Positions 1 through 10,123 are shown, counted from the first letter of the stretch. The stretch is DNA of 64,000 nt from Magnetococcus sp. PR-3 (GCF_036689865.1 NZ_JBAHUQ010000001.1:1-64000); one strand, 5' to 3'. Notes: generated from the letters alone by a model not told the origin. Numbers and translations: made by a program.

Positions 1-1524
1 CTCATACAACGTATCGCTGGAGGTGGCCACTGTGACCAGTTGTGACGCTTCGCCGGTGGCAAAGGTAACCGTGCCCGCTACGGCACTATGGTCTACAGCA
101 GACCCTGCCGCCGTGCCATCGGTAAAGCTGTAGGCCACCGTCTGATCGGCTTGAGCATCTCCATCACGGGTGATGGTAAAGACCAGATCACTCCCCTCCG
201 CCACCGACGCATCGGTCACGGAGAAGGTGGTTTCATCGTTGCTGTCATCGGTGATCACACCGGTTGCCGTCGCCACAGAGATGTGTGAACCGGTAGAACC
301 ATTGCTCAAGCTGATGGAAAACTGCTCATCCCCTTCGTAAAGAGTGTCACTGGAGGTTGCAACGGTCACCAGTTGTGAAGCCTCACCTGTGGCAAAGGTT
401 ACGGTACCACTGGCAGCTGAATGATCCACAGCGGAACCATCTGCACTATCATCGATAAATCCATAGGATACCGTTTGATCCGCCTGTGCATCACCATCGC
501 GGGTGATGGTAAAGACCAGATTACTACCTTCAGCTACTGAAGCATCCGCCACAGAGAAGGTGGTTTCGTCCTTAACATCATCAAGGATCAATCCCTCCTC
601 GGTTTCAATATTAATCTTCCCTTCACTGGTTCCCACCAAAGAGATGGAGAATCTTTCATCACCCTCATAAAGGGTGTCGTCAAGGGTGCTGATGATGACC
701 TCTTGAGAGAGCACACCAGGGGCGAAAAAAACATCCCCGTTGAGCGCATCATAATCCGACCCGTTATCGGCACTGTCATCCACTAACTCGTACTCGACAA
801 CCGCACCAACCTGCGTCTCTCCTTCACGATAGATTGTAAAAACCAGATCCCCCCCCTCGGCAATGGTTCCGGCTTCTACTCCAAAGGTGGGAATACCTAG
901 CTCTTCCCCAAAATCCAAATTGAGACCATCAATCACCTCACCACCGTCTTGATCTTCATCAGCATTGAGAGCCGTATCACCAAAGAGATCCGCCATCTGT
1001 TGATCAGATGCCGACAACGCACCCATTTTGGCCGCATCTCCAGATCGGGTACCCTCTGCGCCGATCAGTGAATTGTCCTCACCCTGAACATCTTCACCCT
1101 CTGTACCATCTACGCTTCGCGAAGTGCGTTGATTCTGATCATCTCCCTGAGGTTCCTCTTCGCCCTGATCATCATCTTGATTATTCTCATTAAAATTTGT
1201 CAGTGGCGGTAGTATTTCCAGCGGATTTGCGGGAAGATCTAAGGTCTGAGCATTGGTAAAGTTGCTCAACACATCGATCATTGTGCTCTGCAGTGCTTGG
1301 GAATCCTGATTATCCCCCACCCCTTCCGCCGCTGTCAGCACCTGTGTGGCTAAATTCTGGCTTTGAGCCTGAGGCACACCGAGATCGACCAACACCTGGG
1401 TAATATCCGCTTGACCGGTATTATTCTCCGATGCAGGATCCAGCAAAATAGCGAGATAGGCTGCTAAATCCTGGACAGCTGCATCATCCTGAGCAGCTTC
1501 TGTCTGTACACTCTCTTCAGCCAT
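1..1524 (-). CDS. Giant Calx-beta-repeat adhesin, N-terminal part (runs off the window)
   Basis: The minus frame is open from an ATG at 1524 to the window edge, giving 508 residues of a longer protein. The N-terminus (MAEESVQTEA) has no signal peptide, as expected for type I secretion, where the signal is C-terminal. Residues about 100-220 are rich in Asp, Glu, Gln and Asn. After that come Calx-beta-type repeats with the recurring pattern VAEG-LVFTITRDGDAQ and later DTLYEGDE-FSISL; the repeat period is 330-333 bp (about 110 aa) and the two repeats nearest the edge are highly alike. Calx-beta domains bind Ca2+ and are common in large surface adhesins. The gene lies 71 bp downstream of a TolC-family gene on the same strand, which fits a type I exporter. 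The C-terminus, where RTX and secretion signals would be, is outside the window. Confidence 0.85.
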   Translation of the reverse strand, partial: MAEESVQTEAAQDDAAVQDLAAYLAILLDPASENNTGQADITQVLVDLGVPQAQSQNLATQVLTAAEGVGDNQDSQALQSTMIDVLSNFTNAQTLDLPANPLEILPPLTNFNENNQDDDQGEEEPQGDDQNQRTSRSVDGTEGEDVQGEDNSLIGAEGTRSGDAAKMGALSASDQQMADLFGDTALNADEDQDGGEVIDGLNLDFGEELGIPTFGVEAGTIAEGGDLVFTIYREGETQVGAVVEYELVDDSADNGSDYDALNGDVFFAPGVLSQEVIISTLDDTLYEGDERFSISLVGTSEGKINIETEEGLILDDVKDETTFSVADASVAEGSNLVFTITRDGDAQADQTVSYGFIDDSADGSAVDHSAASGTVTFATGEASQLVTVATSSDTLYEGDEQFSISLSNGSTGSHISVATATGVITDDSNDETTFSVTDASVAEGSDLVFTITRDGDAQADQTVAYSFTDGTAAGSAVDHSAVAGTVTFATGEASQLVTVATSSDTLYE

Positions 1525-1595
1525 GATGATCTATCCACTTCCCCAAAAACATCCCTATTTCATTGATTATATATGTTGCACTGGATGAAGCCTGT

Positions 1596-2891
1596 TTAAT
1601 TGGACTTGGCTTCCATCACTGCGCTGAGGTTAAGCCTACCCACCGCGTGCAACAGTTCAAAGATAGCCACCTGCTGCTCAACACGGGCAGAATAGAGTTC
1701 ACTTTCTGCATTAAGCAAATTGGTCTCTCCACTGAGAAGATCCAGTAAGGAGCGGGTTCCCAACTCACGCTCCTTGCGGGCCAGCTCCAAAAATGCCACA
1801 TTTCGGTTTAGCTGCTCGGTCAAATAGACAAGATTTTGGGAGCTGGTGTGATATTTTGACCAGGCATCCTTAACCTCCCTAGAAACCCGTTTTAGTACAT
1901 TATCTAATCGTTTCTCTTGAGCCATGCGGTTGGAGCGGGCCTTCCACAAATCTGATTTGGCACTTAAGCCAAGATCAAAAGAGTAACTTGCTTCCAAAGT
2001 TCCTAAATACTCCTCTCGACTTCCCACAGTACCTGATGGATTTTCTGAAGCGCTGTAGCCTGTTACCAATTTAAAAGAGGGGAAAAAACCACTTGCCCTA
2101 GCCTCGACCACCTGCTTGTCCCGTTGATTTAAGGCATGGCGGGAAAATTTCAGCTGCAAACTATTATCTGCAGCTAACTGCAATGCAGCATCCAGATTTT
2201 CAGGCAATTCAGGAAAACGCTCCTCTGCCAGCATTTTCAACTCATCTACAGGTTCTGAAAATAGTTCAAAATAGCTATTGTTAGCCTGTTCTAACTCACC
2301 TTGTTGGCGTACTTCTCGAGCAAGAGTGCCTGCCAACTGCGCTTGAGCTTGTAACAAATCAGCCCCAGAACCACGACCAGATTTCATCCGCTTGCGCTCA
2401 AGCTCTACCTGCTCCTTGACATTAAGCGTAGAACGATGGGCATAGAGCAGCAGATTCTTAGCCCGCAACAACCCCAGATAGCTGCGCGCCCCCTCCAAAA
2501 TCAGGTCCTGGCGGGTGATCTCAAGAGCAGCCAACGAACTCTGATGATCAATGGATTTCACTGCAATTTGAGCATTGGTCGCACCAAAATCCCACACCAG
2601 TTGGGTCACTGAGACCGAAAGCTTATTGGTCGTGTCTTCAAAATCTGTCGAGTAAGCACGATCATGCCGCTCTCTCCCTGTATAAGCGGTAAGATCAACT
2701 TGGGGCGTCCAAGCTGCTTTGGCACTGTCGATCCCATAATCGGCTGCCATCACATCGGCCTGTGCCGCTTCAATCAACGGGTGGCTCGCCAGTAGTTGAT
2801 TAAGAGCACTTGGCAAGCTCTGTGTAAAACCCTGTTTTGGAGTAACTAAAAACACTCCAAAAAAAAGCAGCAAAACAATCAAACGATTCAT
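1596..2891 (-). CDS. TolC-family outer-membrane factor (type I secretion)
   Basis: About 432 residues, the usual TolC-family length. A signal peptide (MNRLIVLLLFFGVFLV, cleavage near GFTQS) is followed by SLPSALNQLLASHPLIEAAQADV, the typical start of an outer-membrane efflux protein, with periodic helical heptads and the conserved two-fold internal repeat. It would form the outer-membrane barrel and periplasmic tunnel of a type I secretion or RND system. The frame extends upstream to 2945, but the signal peptide begins at the ATG at 2891 (a second ATG lies at 2903); neither has a strong ribosome-binding site. The partner ABC and membrane-fusion genes are not in the window; the giant adhesin directly downstream on the same strand is the likely cargo. 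A role in multidrug efflux cannot be excluded. Confidence 0.85.
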   Translation of the reverse strand: MNRLIVLLLFFGVFLVTPKQGFTQSLPSALNQLLASHPLIEAAQADVMAADYGIDSAKAAWTPQVDLTAYTGRERHDRAYSTDFEDTTNKLSVSVTQLVWDFGATNAQIAVKSIDHQSSLAALEITRQDLILEGARSYLGLLRAKNLLLYAHRSTLNVKEQVELERKRMKSGRGSGADLLQAQAQLAGTLAREVRQQGELEQANNSYFELFSEPVDELKMLAEERFPELPENLDAALQLAADNSLQLKFSRHALNQRDKQVVEARASGFFPSFKLVTGYSASENPSGTVGSREEYLGTLEASYSFDLGLSAKSDLWKARSNRMAQEKRLDNVLKRVSREVKDAWSKYHTSSQNLVYLTEQLNRNVAFLELARKERELGTRSLLDLLSGETNLLNAESELYSARVEQQVAIFELLHAVGRLNLSAVMEAKSN

Positions 2892-3373
2892 ATCGAAAAA
2901 CATCCATAGCTGAGTGTGGTAACGTCTAAAACTGGATGACCACATTTTCTTAAAAACTCAAGGTTCTCAAATATCTAAGAACTTTGTTTCTTGGTGTGCA
3001 TTGGTGACGGATTTTTTAGCATTCTGCCTATTTTCTTGTGTAGTGGAGATACGGCAGATCATGAATGGCTTTAATCAGGCACAATGCAGAGCACACCTGA
3101 CAGTTCGGCGTCTAAAAAACTTACGCCTACCCACTGATAAAGTAGTATTGAACGACACCAACTGTGGAGAAGGCGGTGTCGTTCAACTAGCAGCGTCCTA
3201 CTATACAAAAAAAAAGAGAACCCAACTTACCCCCCCATCTCAAAGCGTTACTCGCATGTCTCAAATCACGCTTATCTATGCAAACACTGAAAATTAAAAC
3301 GTAAAATATAATGACTGAGAAGGAGAACATCCTTCGTATTGAACTTTGATCCTGAAACGAGTATTCAAAACCC
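2892..3373. promoter_or_regulatory. Divergent intergenic region between TolC-like and TPR-glycosyltransferase genes
   Basis: This 482-bp AT-rich spacer separates a minus-strand gene from a plus-strand gene, so it should carry promoters for both. I see no gene: the open frames across it have no recognisable protein features and no ribosome-binding site. I could not identify convincing -35/-10 pairs or operators by eye. Confidence 0.4.
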
Positions 3374-6300
3374 ATGGACAACAAGCATGCCGGATCCACT
3401 GTTCCCCTCACCAAAAAGTCCGCAGAAAGTAAACTACACAGCACACTGCAGAAGATTGTGGAATACCTTACCCAAGATGCCTTGAGTGAAGCAGAGCACG
3501 TTTTAAATTCAGTTACGGCGGATCATATTGAGCACCCCGACGTGCTCCACTTAAATGGCATGCTTGCATTAAAAAGCCAACAACCGGGCAAAGCAGTAAC
3601 GTGGATAGAAAAAGCGCTTAAACACTCTCCAGATGAAGTGCTGTTTCATAGTAATCTTGCCGCAGCAAACAACCAGATCCAAAACTGGCCCAAAGCTATA
3701 GCAGCCGCCCAAAAAGCTTTGGATTTAGATAGCCACCATGCCGATGCCCACTATGCAATGGGTTTAGCGCTGCATCGCCAAGGTCAGTTGACAGCAGCGG
3801 CTGCCAGCTATCGTCAGGGTTTATTACGTAAACCAGCCCGCCCATCATCCTTGGCAGACCTGGCTGCTGATTTGATGGAATCTAACCAACTAGAGGAGGC
3901 CATTTTTTTTCTTCAACAGGTCCTTACCCAGCAGCCTGATCATCTGAGCGCACAGATTAATCTGGCTGTGGCGTGGCAAAAAAAAGGGCAACCTTCCCAA
4001 GCTTGCGCTTTGCTGGAACAAGCCAATCAGCACCATCCCAATCACCAAACGATTATCTCTAACCTAAGCGTATTATTGCTCCTTCAAGAACGCTTTGCAG
4101 AGGCTGCGGCACTGCTTCTACAAGCACTTTTGCAGAACCCTAATAGGGTTGAGTGGCATTTCACCCTGGGCCTAAGCCTCCATCGTCAAGGCAACATGAC
4201 AGATGCCATAACCCATTATGAACATTGCATACGCTTATACCCAGATCATGCTCTTGCCCACTACAACCGTGGACTCTGCCAACTGACATTGGGACGTTTG
4301 AAAGAAGGATTTCAAGGTTACGAGTGGCGTTTTCAGGCAGGCAAAGTCACCCCACCAAAATTGCAGGGAGAACTGTGGAGTGGAAAGCCAGATACGCAGA
4401 AGGTATTACTTGTTTATGCAGAGCAGGGCTTAGGGGATACACTTCAATTTGTTCGTTTTTTACCCGAACTTCAACCTCTGTTTAAGCAGGTGGCACTGGT
4501 TGCCCCTGAATGCCTTTTTCCCCTGTTCCAGAGGATGCAAGGGATTGAACTCATCCCACAGGATCACTGCGCCCAATACCCTTGTGATGTTCATACATCA
4601 CTCATGAGCCTGCCCAGCCGCATACCTACCTTGCTGGAAGATTTTGGCAATCCTCCCCCCTACCTGAGCATTCCACAGCAATATGTTTCGTCTGCAATCA
4701 AGTCGGTACAAGATAGCAAGGGTTGGAAAATCGGTCTGGTTTGGCGCGGCAGCCGTCATCATGAACATGATAAAAAACGCTCACTTAAGCTACAAGATTT
4801 GTCTCCGTTATTTGAAATCACCACTTTGGATTTCTTCAGTTTCCAGATGGATGCACAGGCATGGGAATGGAACAGCATAAAATCGGGCTGGCGCATTAAG
4901 CCTATGCCCTTGGACGACACCGACATGGCGCGGATGGCTGCCGGTGTGATGCAGATGGATCTAGTGATCACAGTAGATACAGCCATAGCCCATTTGGCTG
5001 GTGCTTTAGGCAAGCCAGTTTGGATTCTATTGCACACCCCACCAGAGTGGCGCTGGCAACAGCAACTAGAAAACTCACCATGGTACCCAAGTGCGCGACT
5101 TTTCCGACAACAGCAAGAGGGAAGCTGGTCTGAGGTCATTGAAGAGGTTTCAACCACTCTTACAGCCTTGAGACATAACCAAATATCTCTTAATGATTTT
5201 AGCGCCCAACACACGACTTATGTGGACACAACGCCATCTGATCCCGTGCGTGTTTTGCAACGTAAAGGAGAGCAAGCCTTTGCACACAAACAATGGCATG
5301 AGGCATTAAATTATTATCAACAGATACACCAGTATCAACCAGATCATACGCAGCATATCGAAATGCTTGCGACACTCTGCTTAAAACTCAAGCAATTTTC
5401 GCAAGGACTTCAATATATTCAACATGGCCTGTCCAGAGATCAAACACAGGAACAGCTCCATCACATCCAAGGCATCATACTGGCCGAACAAGGCAATCTT
5501 CGGCAGGCTTTGGCCAGCTTTGAACGTGCTTTGGATATTGCCCCTCACTTCGCCGAAGTACACCACAATCGAGGCCACGCTCTACGCAGGCTCAAACACA
5601 CAGATGCCGCACTGCAAGCGTACCATTCAGCCGCCACATTAGACCCGGAATCCTACACCTGCCTGCTGCATATTGGACATCTACAGATGCAGCGCAAACA
5701 ACATGAAAAAGCCATTGCTGCTTACCAGGGGGTTTTAGCCTTTGTGCCGGATCATTACACTGCGCACCTAAACCTAGCATTGGCGCTGAAAGCCTGCAAA
5801 CGCTATGAGCTGGCCATACACCACGCTAAAACTTCCTGCCGCCTACGCCCGGACCAAGCCAGCCCCTATATTAATTTAGGGGCCATTTACAATGCACAAG
5901 GACGCACCGAAGACGCTATTCAGATCTATCAGAAGGCGCTGTACACCGATGGCGGAAGCGCCATGGCTCATGTGAATTTAGCCTCAACTTATTTGGATCA
6001 AGGGAACAACCAAAAAGCCATGCAGTTGCTAGAACGCGCCACGGCACTGGATCCTAATTATGCCGAAGCTTATCTGCATCGATCTTTTGAGCACTTTCGA
6101 ACACGTCGCTGGCGGAATGCCTTTCTAGACTATGAGTGGCGTTGGCAGACCAACCGACTGAGTCAACGCCGCCTGGGCAAACCGGTGTGGGATGGCCGCG
6201 CCGCTCCCAATCAAACCCTTTATGTCTGGGTAGAACAGGGCATGGGAGATACCTTCCAATTCCTGCGTTATCTGCCCCTGATTCGTACCATGGTGGGGCG

Positions 6301-8518
6301 CATTATCTTAAGCTGCCAAAAACCAATGGTTGGCCTGCTACGGCAGATGAAGGCACTGGACACCGTTATTGCCATTGATGAAAAGCCTCCAGCCTTTGAT
6401 CAACACATTTCATTATTGAGTGTGCCATCACGGCTATTGGGACTGGTAGATACCCCACCAACCACCATTCCCTATTTGGCCCCTTCTACAGAACGGGTGC
6501 GTTATTGGGCACAGCGACTGGCTGCTATAGATGGCTTTCGAATTGCTGTCGCTTGGCAAGGAAACCCTGCCTTTCCCAATAATGAAAATCGCTCTTTCCC
6601 TGCGGCACAACTCCTTCCCGTAGCCAACCTTCCCAATGTCCACCTTATTGCCATACAGGTGGGGGATGAGGCATTGGCTCAGCTTGAACATCTGCCGCCC
6701 AATGTACCAATTATTGGTCTAGAACCAGGCCTACAGGATTTTGCGGATACTGCTGCAGTGATGATGAATGTGGATCTGATTATTACCGTAGATACCGCCT
6801 TGGCCCATCTGGCTGGTGCTTTGGGTCGTCCTTTATGGCTGGCGGTGCATGATACTGCGGACTGGCGCTGGGTCGATGGTGCCGAAGATAATCCCTGGTA
6901 CCCTACTCTTCGCATCTTCAAACAGTCCAAGCCCAAAGTATGGCAGACCGTATTCCTGGAGATCCGACGCGCACTGCTGGCCCATTTAAAACATGCTGCG
7001 CCGCTCTTGTCATCAAAACCCCTGGAACTGGAATCAAATCCAACTGCACTGGATTCAATGGAAGATTTCATACCACGATTTTTGGAGGCCATCCAACAGC
7101 TAGAGCGCTTCCCCGATGCCGAGATCGAGCCAATGTTTACGGAACTGTGTACCTATGCACCGCACTATCCACCACTACTCCATCTCGAAGGTTTTTCAGC
7201 TTGGCGCCAAGGGGTACACGACTTAGCCTTTGAAAAACTCAGTCTTGCAGTAACTTTAGCGCCCTGGTGTGCCACCTACGTTTCCCACCGAGGTCTTCTT
7301 GCCCATGAACTGGCACGTGCGGCTCAGGCTGAAGCAGATCTCAAACAGGCCATTAAACTGGAACCTGAAGAAGCAGAACATCATTTTAACTTAGGAAATT
7401 TCTACAAACAAAACAACCAACTGGATCACGCACAACAGGCACTGAACAGAGCACTTAAAAAACAGCCCACTCATTACAAAAGCATCGTCAATCTAGGAAA
7501 TATCTTATTGCAGCAAAACCTTGCCCAAGAAGCCGTTGCGCACTACTCCAAGGCCATATCCCTGCAGCCAGACACCCCATCCGCGCATTTCAATCTGTCA
7601 CGGGCCCAACTCATTCAAGGACACTGGCAGAAAGGTTTTGCCGCCTATGAATGGCGTTGGCGCATGCCTAATATTGGGGTACGCCAGTTACCCTGGCCTC
7701 ATTGGGATGGCACCCCAGACCCAGACGGTCATTTGTATCTACACAGTGAACAGGGGTTTGGTGACCTAATTCACTTTATCCGCTTTCTACCTTTGGTCAC
7801 CCGTTACTTCAGACTGGTAAGCATTTCAGTGCCAGTAGAAATTCTACCGTTGTTTGCCACGCTTCCACTACAGATCAATTGGCTGGAGAAGGACCATACA
7901 CCAGAGCAGGCCACCTGTTTTTGCTCTCTTTTGAGCTTGCCTTTCGTGCTGGGATTAAGTGATGCCCAAGTTGAAGCTTCCTGGCAGGGACCCTATCTAT
8001 CTCCTCCACTTTCTTATTCAGAAAATAAGGATTTACAGGGTGAACAGAGCCTAAAAAAAGTTGGCCTGTGCTGGCGAGGGAAGTCCACGCACAGTAATGA
8101 TGAGAAACGGTCCATGCCATGGGACAAACTGGAGCCGCTATTCGATCAAGCAGGGTGGCAATTCCATGACCTGCAATGGGATGCCCCGAATCTCGCCAAA
8201 CCTGACGAACCGGGTCGACATGACCGACTAATAGGCCATTTACCCTGGACAGACTTTTTGCAACTGGCGCAAGCTATCGACTCACTTGATCTTGTCATCA
8301 GCGTAGACACGGCAACCGCCCATCTGGCTGCTGCCATGGGTAAGCCCGTATGGTTGTTGCTTGCCCATCATCCAGATTGGCGCTGGGCGTTGGATCACAA
8401 AACCACACATTGGTATCCTACGATGCGTCTATTCCGTCAACCTCAGCCCGGTGCGTGGGATAGCGTTATAGAGGCAATTACAGACACTCTCACAACCCTT
8501 GGATCTGACACCCTTTGA
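3374..8518 (+). CDS. Triplicated TPR + GT9-like glycosyltransferase protein
   Basis: 1714 residues made of three consecutive units. Each has a block of tetratricopeptide repeats (about residues 55-320, 625-920 and 1220-1426), a linker motif YEWR(F/W), and a glycosyltransferase-like block (about 345-600, 949-1196 and 1454-1714). Each glycosyltransferase block starts with EQG(L/M/F)GD followed by an FxRFLPL-like segment and ends with VDTA-AHLAGALGKPVW and a WRW-WYP-RLFRQ segment. The SVDTAxAHLA motif resembles the nucleotide-sugar site of heptosyltransferase-type GT9/GT41 enzymes. There is no signal peptide, so it is probably cytoplasmic and may glycosylate proteins or make surface glycan. The three units are diverged, so the triplication is old. 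Its neighbour is a type I adhesin locus on the other strand, which could supply a substrate. An IS3 element begins 3 bp after the stop. The donor sugar and acceptor are unknown. Confidence 0.8.
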   Translation: MDNKHAGSTVPLTKKSAESKLHSTLQKIVEYLTQDALSEAEHVLNSVTADHIEHPDVLHLNGMLALKSQQPGKAVTWIEKALKHSPDEVLFHSNLAAANNQIQNWPKAIAAAQKALDLDSHHADAHYAMGLALHRQGQLTAAAASYRQGLLRKPARPSSLADLAADLMESNQLEEAIFFLQQVLTQQPDHLSAQINLAVAWQKKGQPSQACALLEQANQHHPNHQTIISNLSVLLLLQERFAEAAALLLQALLQNPNRVEWHFTLGLSLHRQGNMTDAITHYEHCIRLYPDHALAHYNRGLCQLTLGRLKEGFQGYEWRFQAGKVTPPKLQGELWSGKPDTQKVLLVYAEQGLGDTLQFVRFLPELQPLFKQVALVAPECLFPLFQRMQGIELIPQDHCAQYPCDVHTSLMSLPSRIPTLLEDFGNPPPYLSIPQQYVSSAIKSVQDSKGWKIGLVWRGSRHHEHDKKRSLKLQDLSPLFEITTLDFFSFQMDAQAWEWNSIKSGWRIKPMPLDDTDMARMAAGVMQMDLVITVDTAIAHLAGALGKPVWILLHTPPEWRWQQQLENSPWYPSARLFRQQQEGSWSEVIEEVSTTLTALRHNQISLNDFSAQHTTYVDTTPSDPVRVLQRKGEQAFAHKQWHEALNYYQQIHQYQPDHTQHIEMLATLCLKLKQFSQGLQYIQHGLSRDQTQEQLHHIQGIILAEQGNLRQALASFERALDIAPHFAEVHHNRGHALRRLKHTDAALQAYHSAATLDPESYTCLLHIGHLQMQRKQHEKAIAAYQGVLAFVPDHYTAHLNLALALKACKRYELAIHHAKTSCRLRPDQASPYINLGAIYNAQGRTEDAIQIYQKALYTDGGSAMAHVNLASTYLDQGNNQKAMQLLERATALDPNYAEAYLHRSFEHFRTRRWRNAFLDYEWRWQTNRLSQRRLGKPVWDGRAAPNQTLYVWVEQGMGDTFQFLRYLPLIRTMVGRIILSCQKPMVGLLRQMKALDTVIAIDEKPPAFDQHISLLSVPSRLLGLVDTPPTTIPYLAPSTERVRYWAQRLAAIDGFRIAVAWQGNPAFPNNENRSFPAAQLLPVANLPNVHLIAIQVGDEALAQLEHLPPNVPIIGLEPGLQDFADTAAVMMNVDLIITVDTALAHLAGALGRPLWLAVHDTADWRWVDGAEDNPWYPTLRIFKQSKPKVWQTVFLEIRRALLAHLKHAAPLLSSKPLELESNPTALDSMEDFIPRFLEAIQQLERFPDAEIEPMFTELCTYAPHYPPLLHLEGFSAWRQGVHDLAFEKLSLAVTLAPWCATYVSHRGLLAHELARAAQAEADLKQAIKLEPEEAEHHFNLGNFYKQNNQLDHAQQALNRALKKQPTHYKSIVNLGNILLQQNLAQEAVAHYSKAISLQPDTPSAHFNLSRAQLIQGHWQKGFAAYEWRWRMPNIGVRQLPWPHWDGTPDPDGHLYLHSEQGFGDLIHFIRFLPLVTRYFRLVSISVPVEILPLFATLPLQINWLEKDHTPEQATCFCSLLSLPFVLGLSDAQVEASWQGPYLSPPLSYSENKDLQGEQSLKKVGLCWRGKSTHSNDEKRSMPWDKLEPLFDQAGWQFHDLQWDAPNLAKPDEPGRHDRLIGHLPWTDFLQLAQAIDSLDLVISVDTATAHLAAAMGKPVWLLLAHHPDWRWALDHKTTHWYPTMRLFRQPQPGAWDSVIEAITDTLTTLGSDTL

Positions 8519-8521
8519 AAC

Positions 8522-8545
8522 TGAGGTGGGTACACTTTTTTGGAC
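8522..8545 (+). repeat. IS3 left inverted repeat
   Basis: The 24 bases starting with TGAGGTGGGTACACTT match the reverse complement of the right end at 19 of 24 positions, including an uninterrupted core ACACTTTT and the inner TGGAC. Confidence 0.8.
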
Positions 8546-8592
8546 ACCCATTCTGAGGGAGAATAGGACGCCCGCATAGAGGAGGCATCTTG

Positions 8593-8886
8593 ATGAGCAA
8601 ACGACAATTGCAACGGTATACCCAAGAATTCAAGGATCGAGCCGTTGAGCTGATGAGCAGCACGGATCAATCCGTGCCTGAGATTGCTGAGCAGTTGGAT
8701 GTCAATCCAAAGAACCTTTACAACTGGCGAGCACAAGCGCAGGCCAAGAAAGTAGGTGGTAAATCGCCTGAGATGGTTTCGCTCCAGAATGAGAACAAGC
8801 AACTGCGTAAAGAGTTAGCCCGGTTACAAGAAGAGCAAATCATCTTAAAAAAAGCCGCCGCGTACTTTGCCAAGGACATCCAGTAA
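8593..8886 (+). CDS. IS3 transposase OrfA
   Basis: 97 residues starting MSKRQLQRYTQEFKDRAVEL, a helix-turn-helix (IS3/IS911 OrfA, transposase_8 type) that binds the element ends. A leucine-zipper-like segment follows (NENKQLRKELARLQEEQ), then the family ending LKKAAAYFAKD. The ATG at 8593 is preceded by a GAGGAGG ribosome-binding site; a TTG just before it is less likely. An A7G run near 8852-8859 lies where IS3 elements use a -1 ribosomal frameshift to make the OrfAB transposase. OrfA is intact even though OrfB is not. Confidence 0.9.
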   Translation: MSKRQLQRYTQEFKDRAVELMSSTDQSVPEIAEQLDVNPKNLYNWRAQAQAKKVGGKSPEMVSLQNENKQLRKELARLQEEQIILKKAAAYFAKDIQ

Positions 8887-9753
8887 AGTACGCTTTTATC
8901 CAGCAGCAAAGGCGTTACTATTCAATAGAACACTTTTGCTGCGTGCTGGGTGTCTCTAAGAGTGGCTATTACGGCTGGCTCAACCGGCGAGAATCAGCCA
9001 GTGCAGAGGAAAACAGGCTTTTAGGAGAGTGGATAGTTAATATCTTCCATGGAAGCCGAGCAGCCTATGGTTCCAAGCGTCTACAGCGCTGTTTGATTGA
9101 GCAAGGTGTTCGCATCAGTAGGAGGCGAGTTGCCAAGATCAAACGTAAGCAAGATCTGGAATGCAAAGCCCAACGATGCTTCAAGGTTATCACGACAGAT
9201 TCCAGTCACTCTTTACCCGTGGCTCCGAACCACTTGAACCGTGAATTTACCGCTGAGCGACCAGATCAGGCCTATGTGGGCGATATCACCTACACTGCGA
9301 CCAAGGAGGGCTGGCTCTATCTGGCTGTTTGGATAGACCTTTATTCGCGTAGTGTTGTTGGATGGTCTATGGCTGACCATATAAAAGCATCACTGGTAAC
9401 GGACGCCTTAAGAATGGCCTATTTCAAGCACAGGCCACCCGTTGCTTGATGGGTCCATAGCGATAGAGGAAGCCAGTACGCATCCAACCTCTTCACCGGT
9501 TTGCTCAAGGAGAAGGGATACCTCCAAAGCATGAGCCGTCTTGGAGAGTGCTGGGATAACGCACCAGCTGAGAGCTTTTTCGGCACATTAGAAGACAGAG
9601 TTGATCGGAGACCTGGTTTTCAGTTCTCATAAGCAAGCTAAACAGAGCATCTTTGAATACATTGAGGTGTTCTACAATCGCCAGAGGAAGCATTCAACCA
9701 TCGGCTATATGACCCCTGAACAGTGTGGTCTGGCATTCTCAGTTTCTGCGTAA
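8883..9753 (+). pseudogene. IS3 transposase OrfB (stop codon and frameshift)
   Basis: The frame begins VKYAFIQQQRRYYSIEHFCCVLGVSKSGYYGWL, overlapping the end of orfA in the -1 frame, and runs through an HTH_21 segment (YGSKRLQRCL) into an rve integrase core (YVGDITYTATKEGWLYLAVWIDLYSR, then VHSDRGSQYAS). A TGA at 9447-9449 interrupts it just before the VHSDRGS block. One extra base near 9591-9594 shifts the remaining C-terminus (ELIGDLVFSSHKQAKQSIFEYI and NRQRKHSTIGYMTPEQ) out of frame; it ends at TAA 9751-9753. All parts are recognisable, so both defects look recent. Confidence 0.9.
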
Positions 9754-9759
9754 AAAACC

Positions 9760-9783
9760 GTCCAGAAAAGTGTTGCCCCATCA
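9760..9783 (-). repeat. IS3 right inverted repeat
   Basis: Read on the minus strand it starts TGATGGGGCAACACTTTTCT and pairs with the left end at 8522-8545 with five mismatches in 24. Confidence 0.8.
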
Positions 9784-9942
9784 GTCTGTTATTTAGCCAC
9801 AAAACGGACCTCGACCGTTTATGGAAGAGAAAGAGAGAAAAAAGGGCCGGATATGGACCGTGGAAGGTGCATGCTGGTCTTGTTGCAGGGGCAGAAAGGT
9901 TTCCACGGTATCACTGTAACCATTGGTGAAATGTAGAAACGA

Positions 9943-9968
9943 AAAAGCCACCCGAGAGGGTGGCTTTT
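9943..9968 (+). terminator. Rho-independent terminator-like hairpin
   Basis: Perfect 11-bp stem AAAAGCCACCC / GGGTGGCTTTT with a GAGA tetraloop. The A and T tracts on the two sides would let it work in both directions. A similar hairpin precedes the second copy of the same repeat at 47198-47223. Confidence 0.75.
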
Positions 9969-9986
9969 CGTCGGAGTATCCTCTCC

Positions 9987-10065
9987 GCAGGTATCTTGGT
10001 GGAGCAAAAGCTACTGGAATCAGAAATTCTGAGCATTTTGGGCAGAAAGTTTGATCCCCTATTGA
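9987..10065 (+). repeat. Dispersed repeat A, copy 1
   Basis: About 78 bases beginning near GTATCTTGGTGGAGC match 47245-47320 with only a handful of substitutions. Both copies can be read as LVE(Q/R)KLLESEILxILGR(K/E)FDPLLI, so this may be the start of a protein-coding remnant. In both places it follows a terminator hairpin. Confidence 0.7.
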
Positions 10066-10123
10066 TCAGCAAAATAAGAGATGATGTTCACCCGGTCGGT
10101 TTTCAATCTTCTTAAGATCAGCT

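Larger units (their letters stand above)
8522..9783 (+). mobile_element. IS3-family insertion sequence, inactivated
   Basis: A 1.26-kb element bounded by imperfect 24-bp inverted repeats and containing orfA and orfB in the -1 arrangement typical of the IS3 family. OrfB carries an in-frame stop and a frameshift, so the element cannot move by itself. No clear 3-5 bp target duplication is visible at the outer edges, which suggests an old insertion or later change at one end. Confidence 0.9.

Noticed and set aside
3001-3297. 98-codon frame in the divergent spacer
   Set aside because: No ribosome-binding site, no family features, and it spans the expected promoter region.
9447-9449. TGA in IS3 orfB as possible selenocysteine or programmed read-through
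   Set aside because: A second defect (frameshift near 9591) follows in the same gene, no stem-loop is evident, and intact relatives have a glycine-leucine segment here; simple decay is the better reading.
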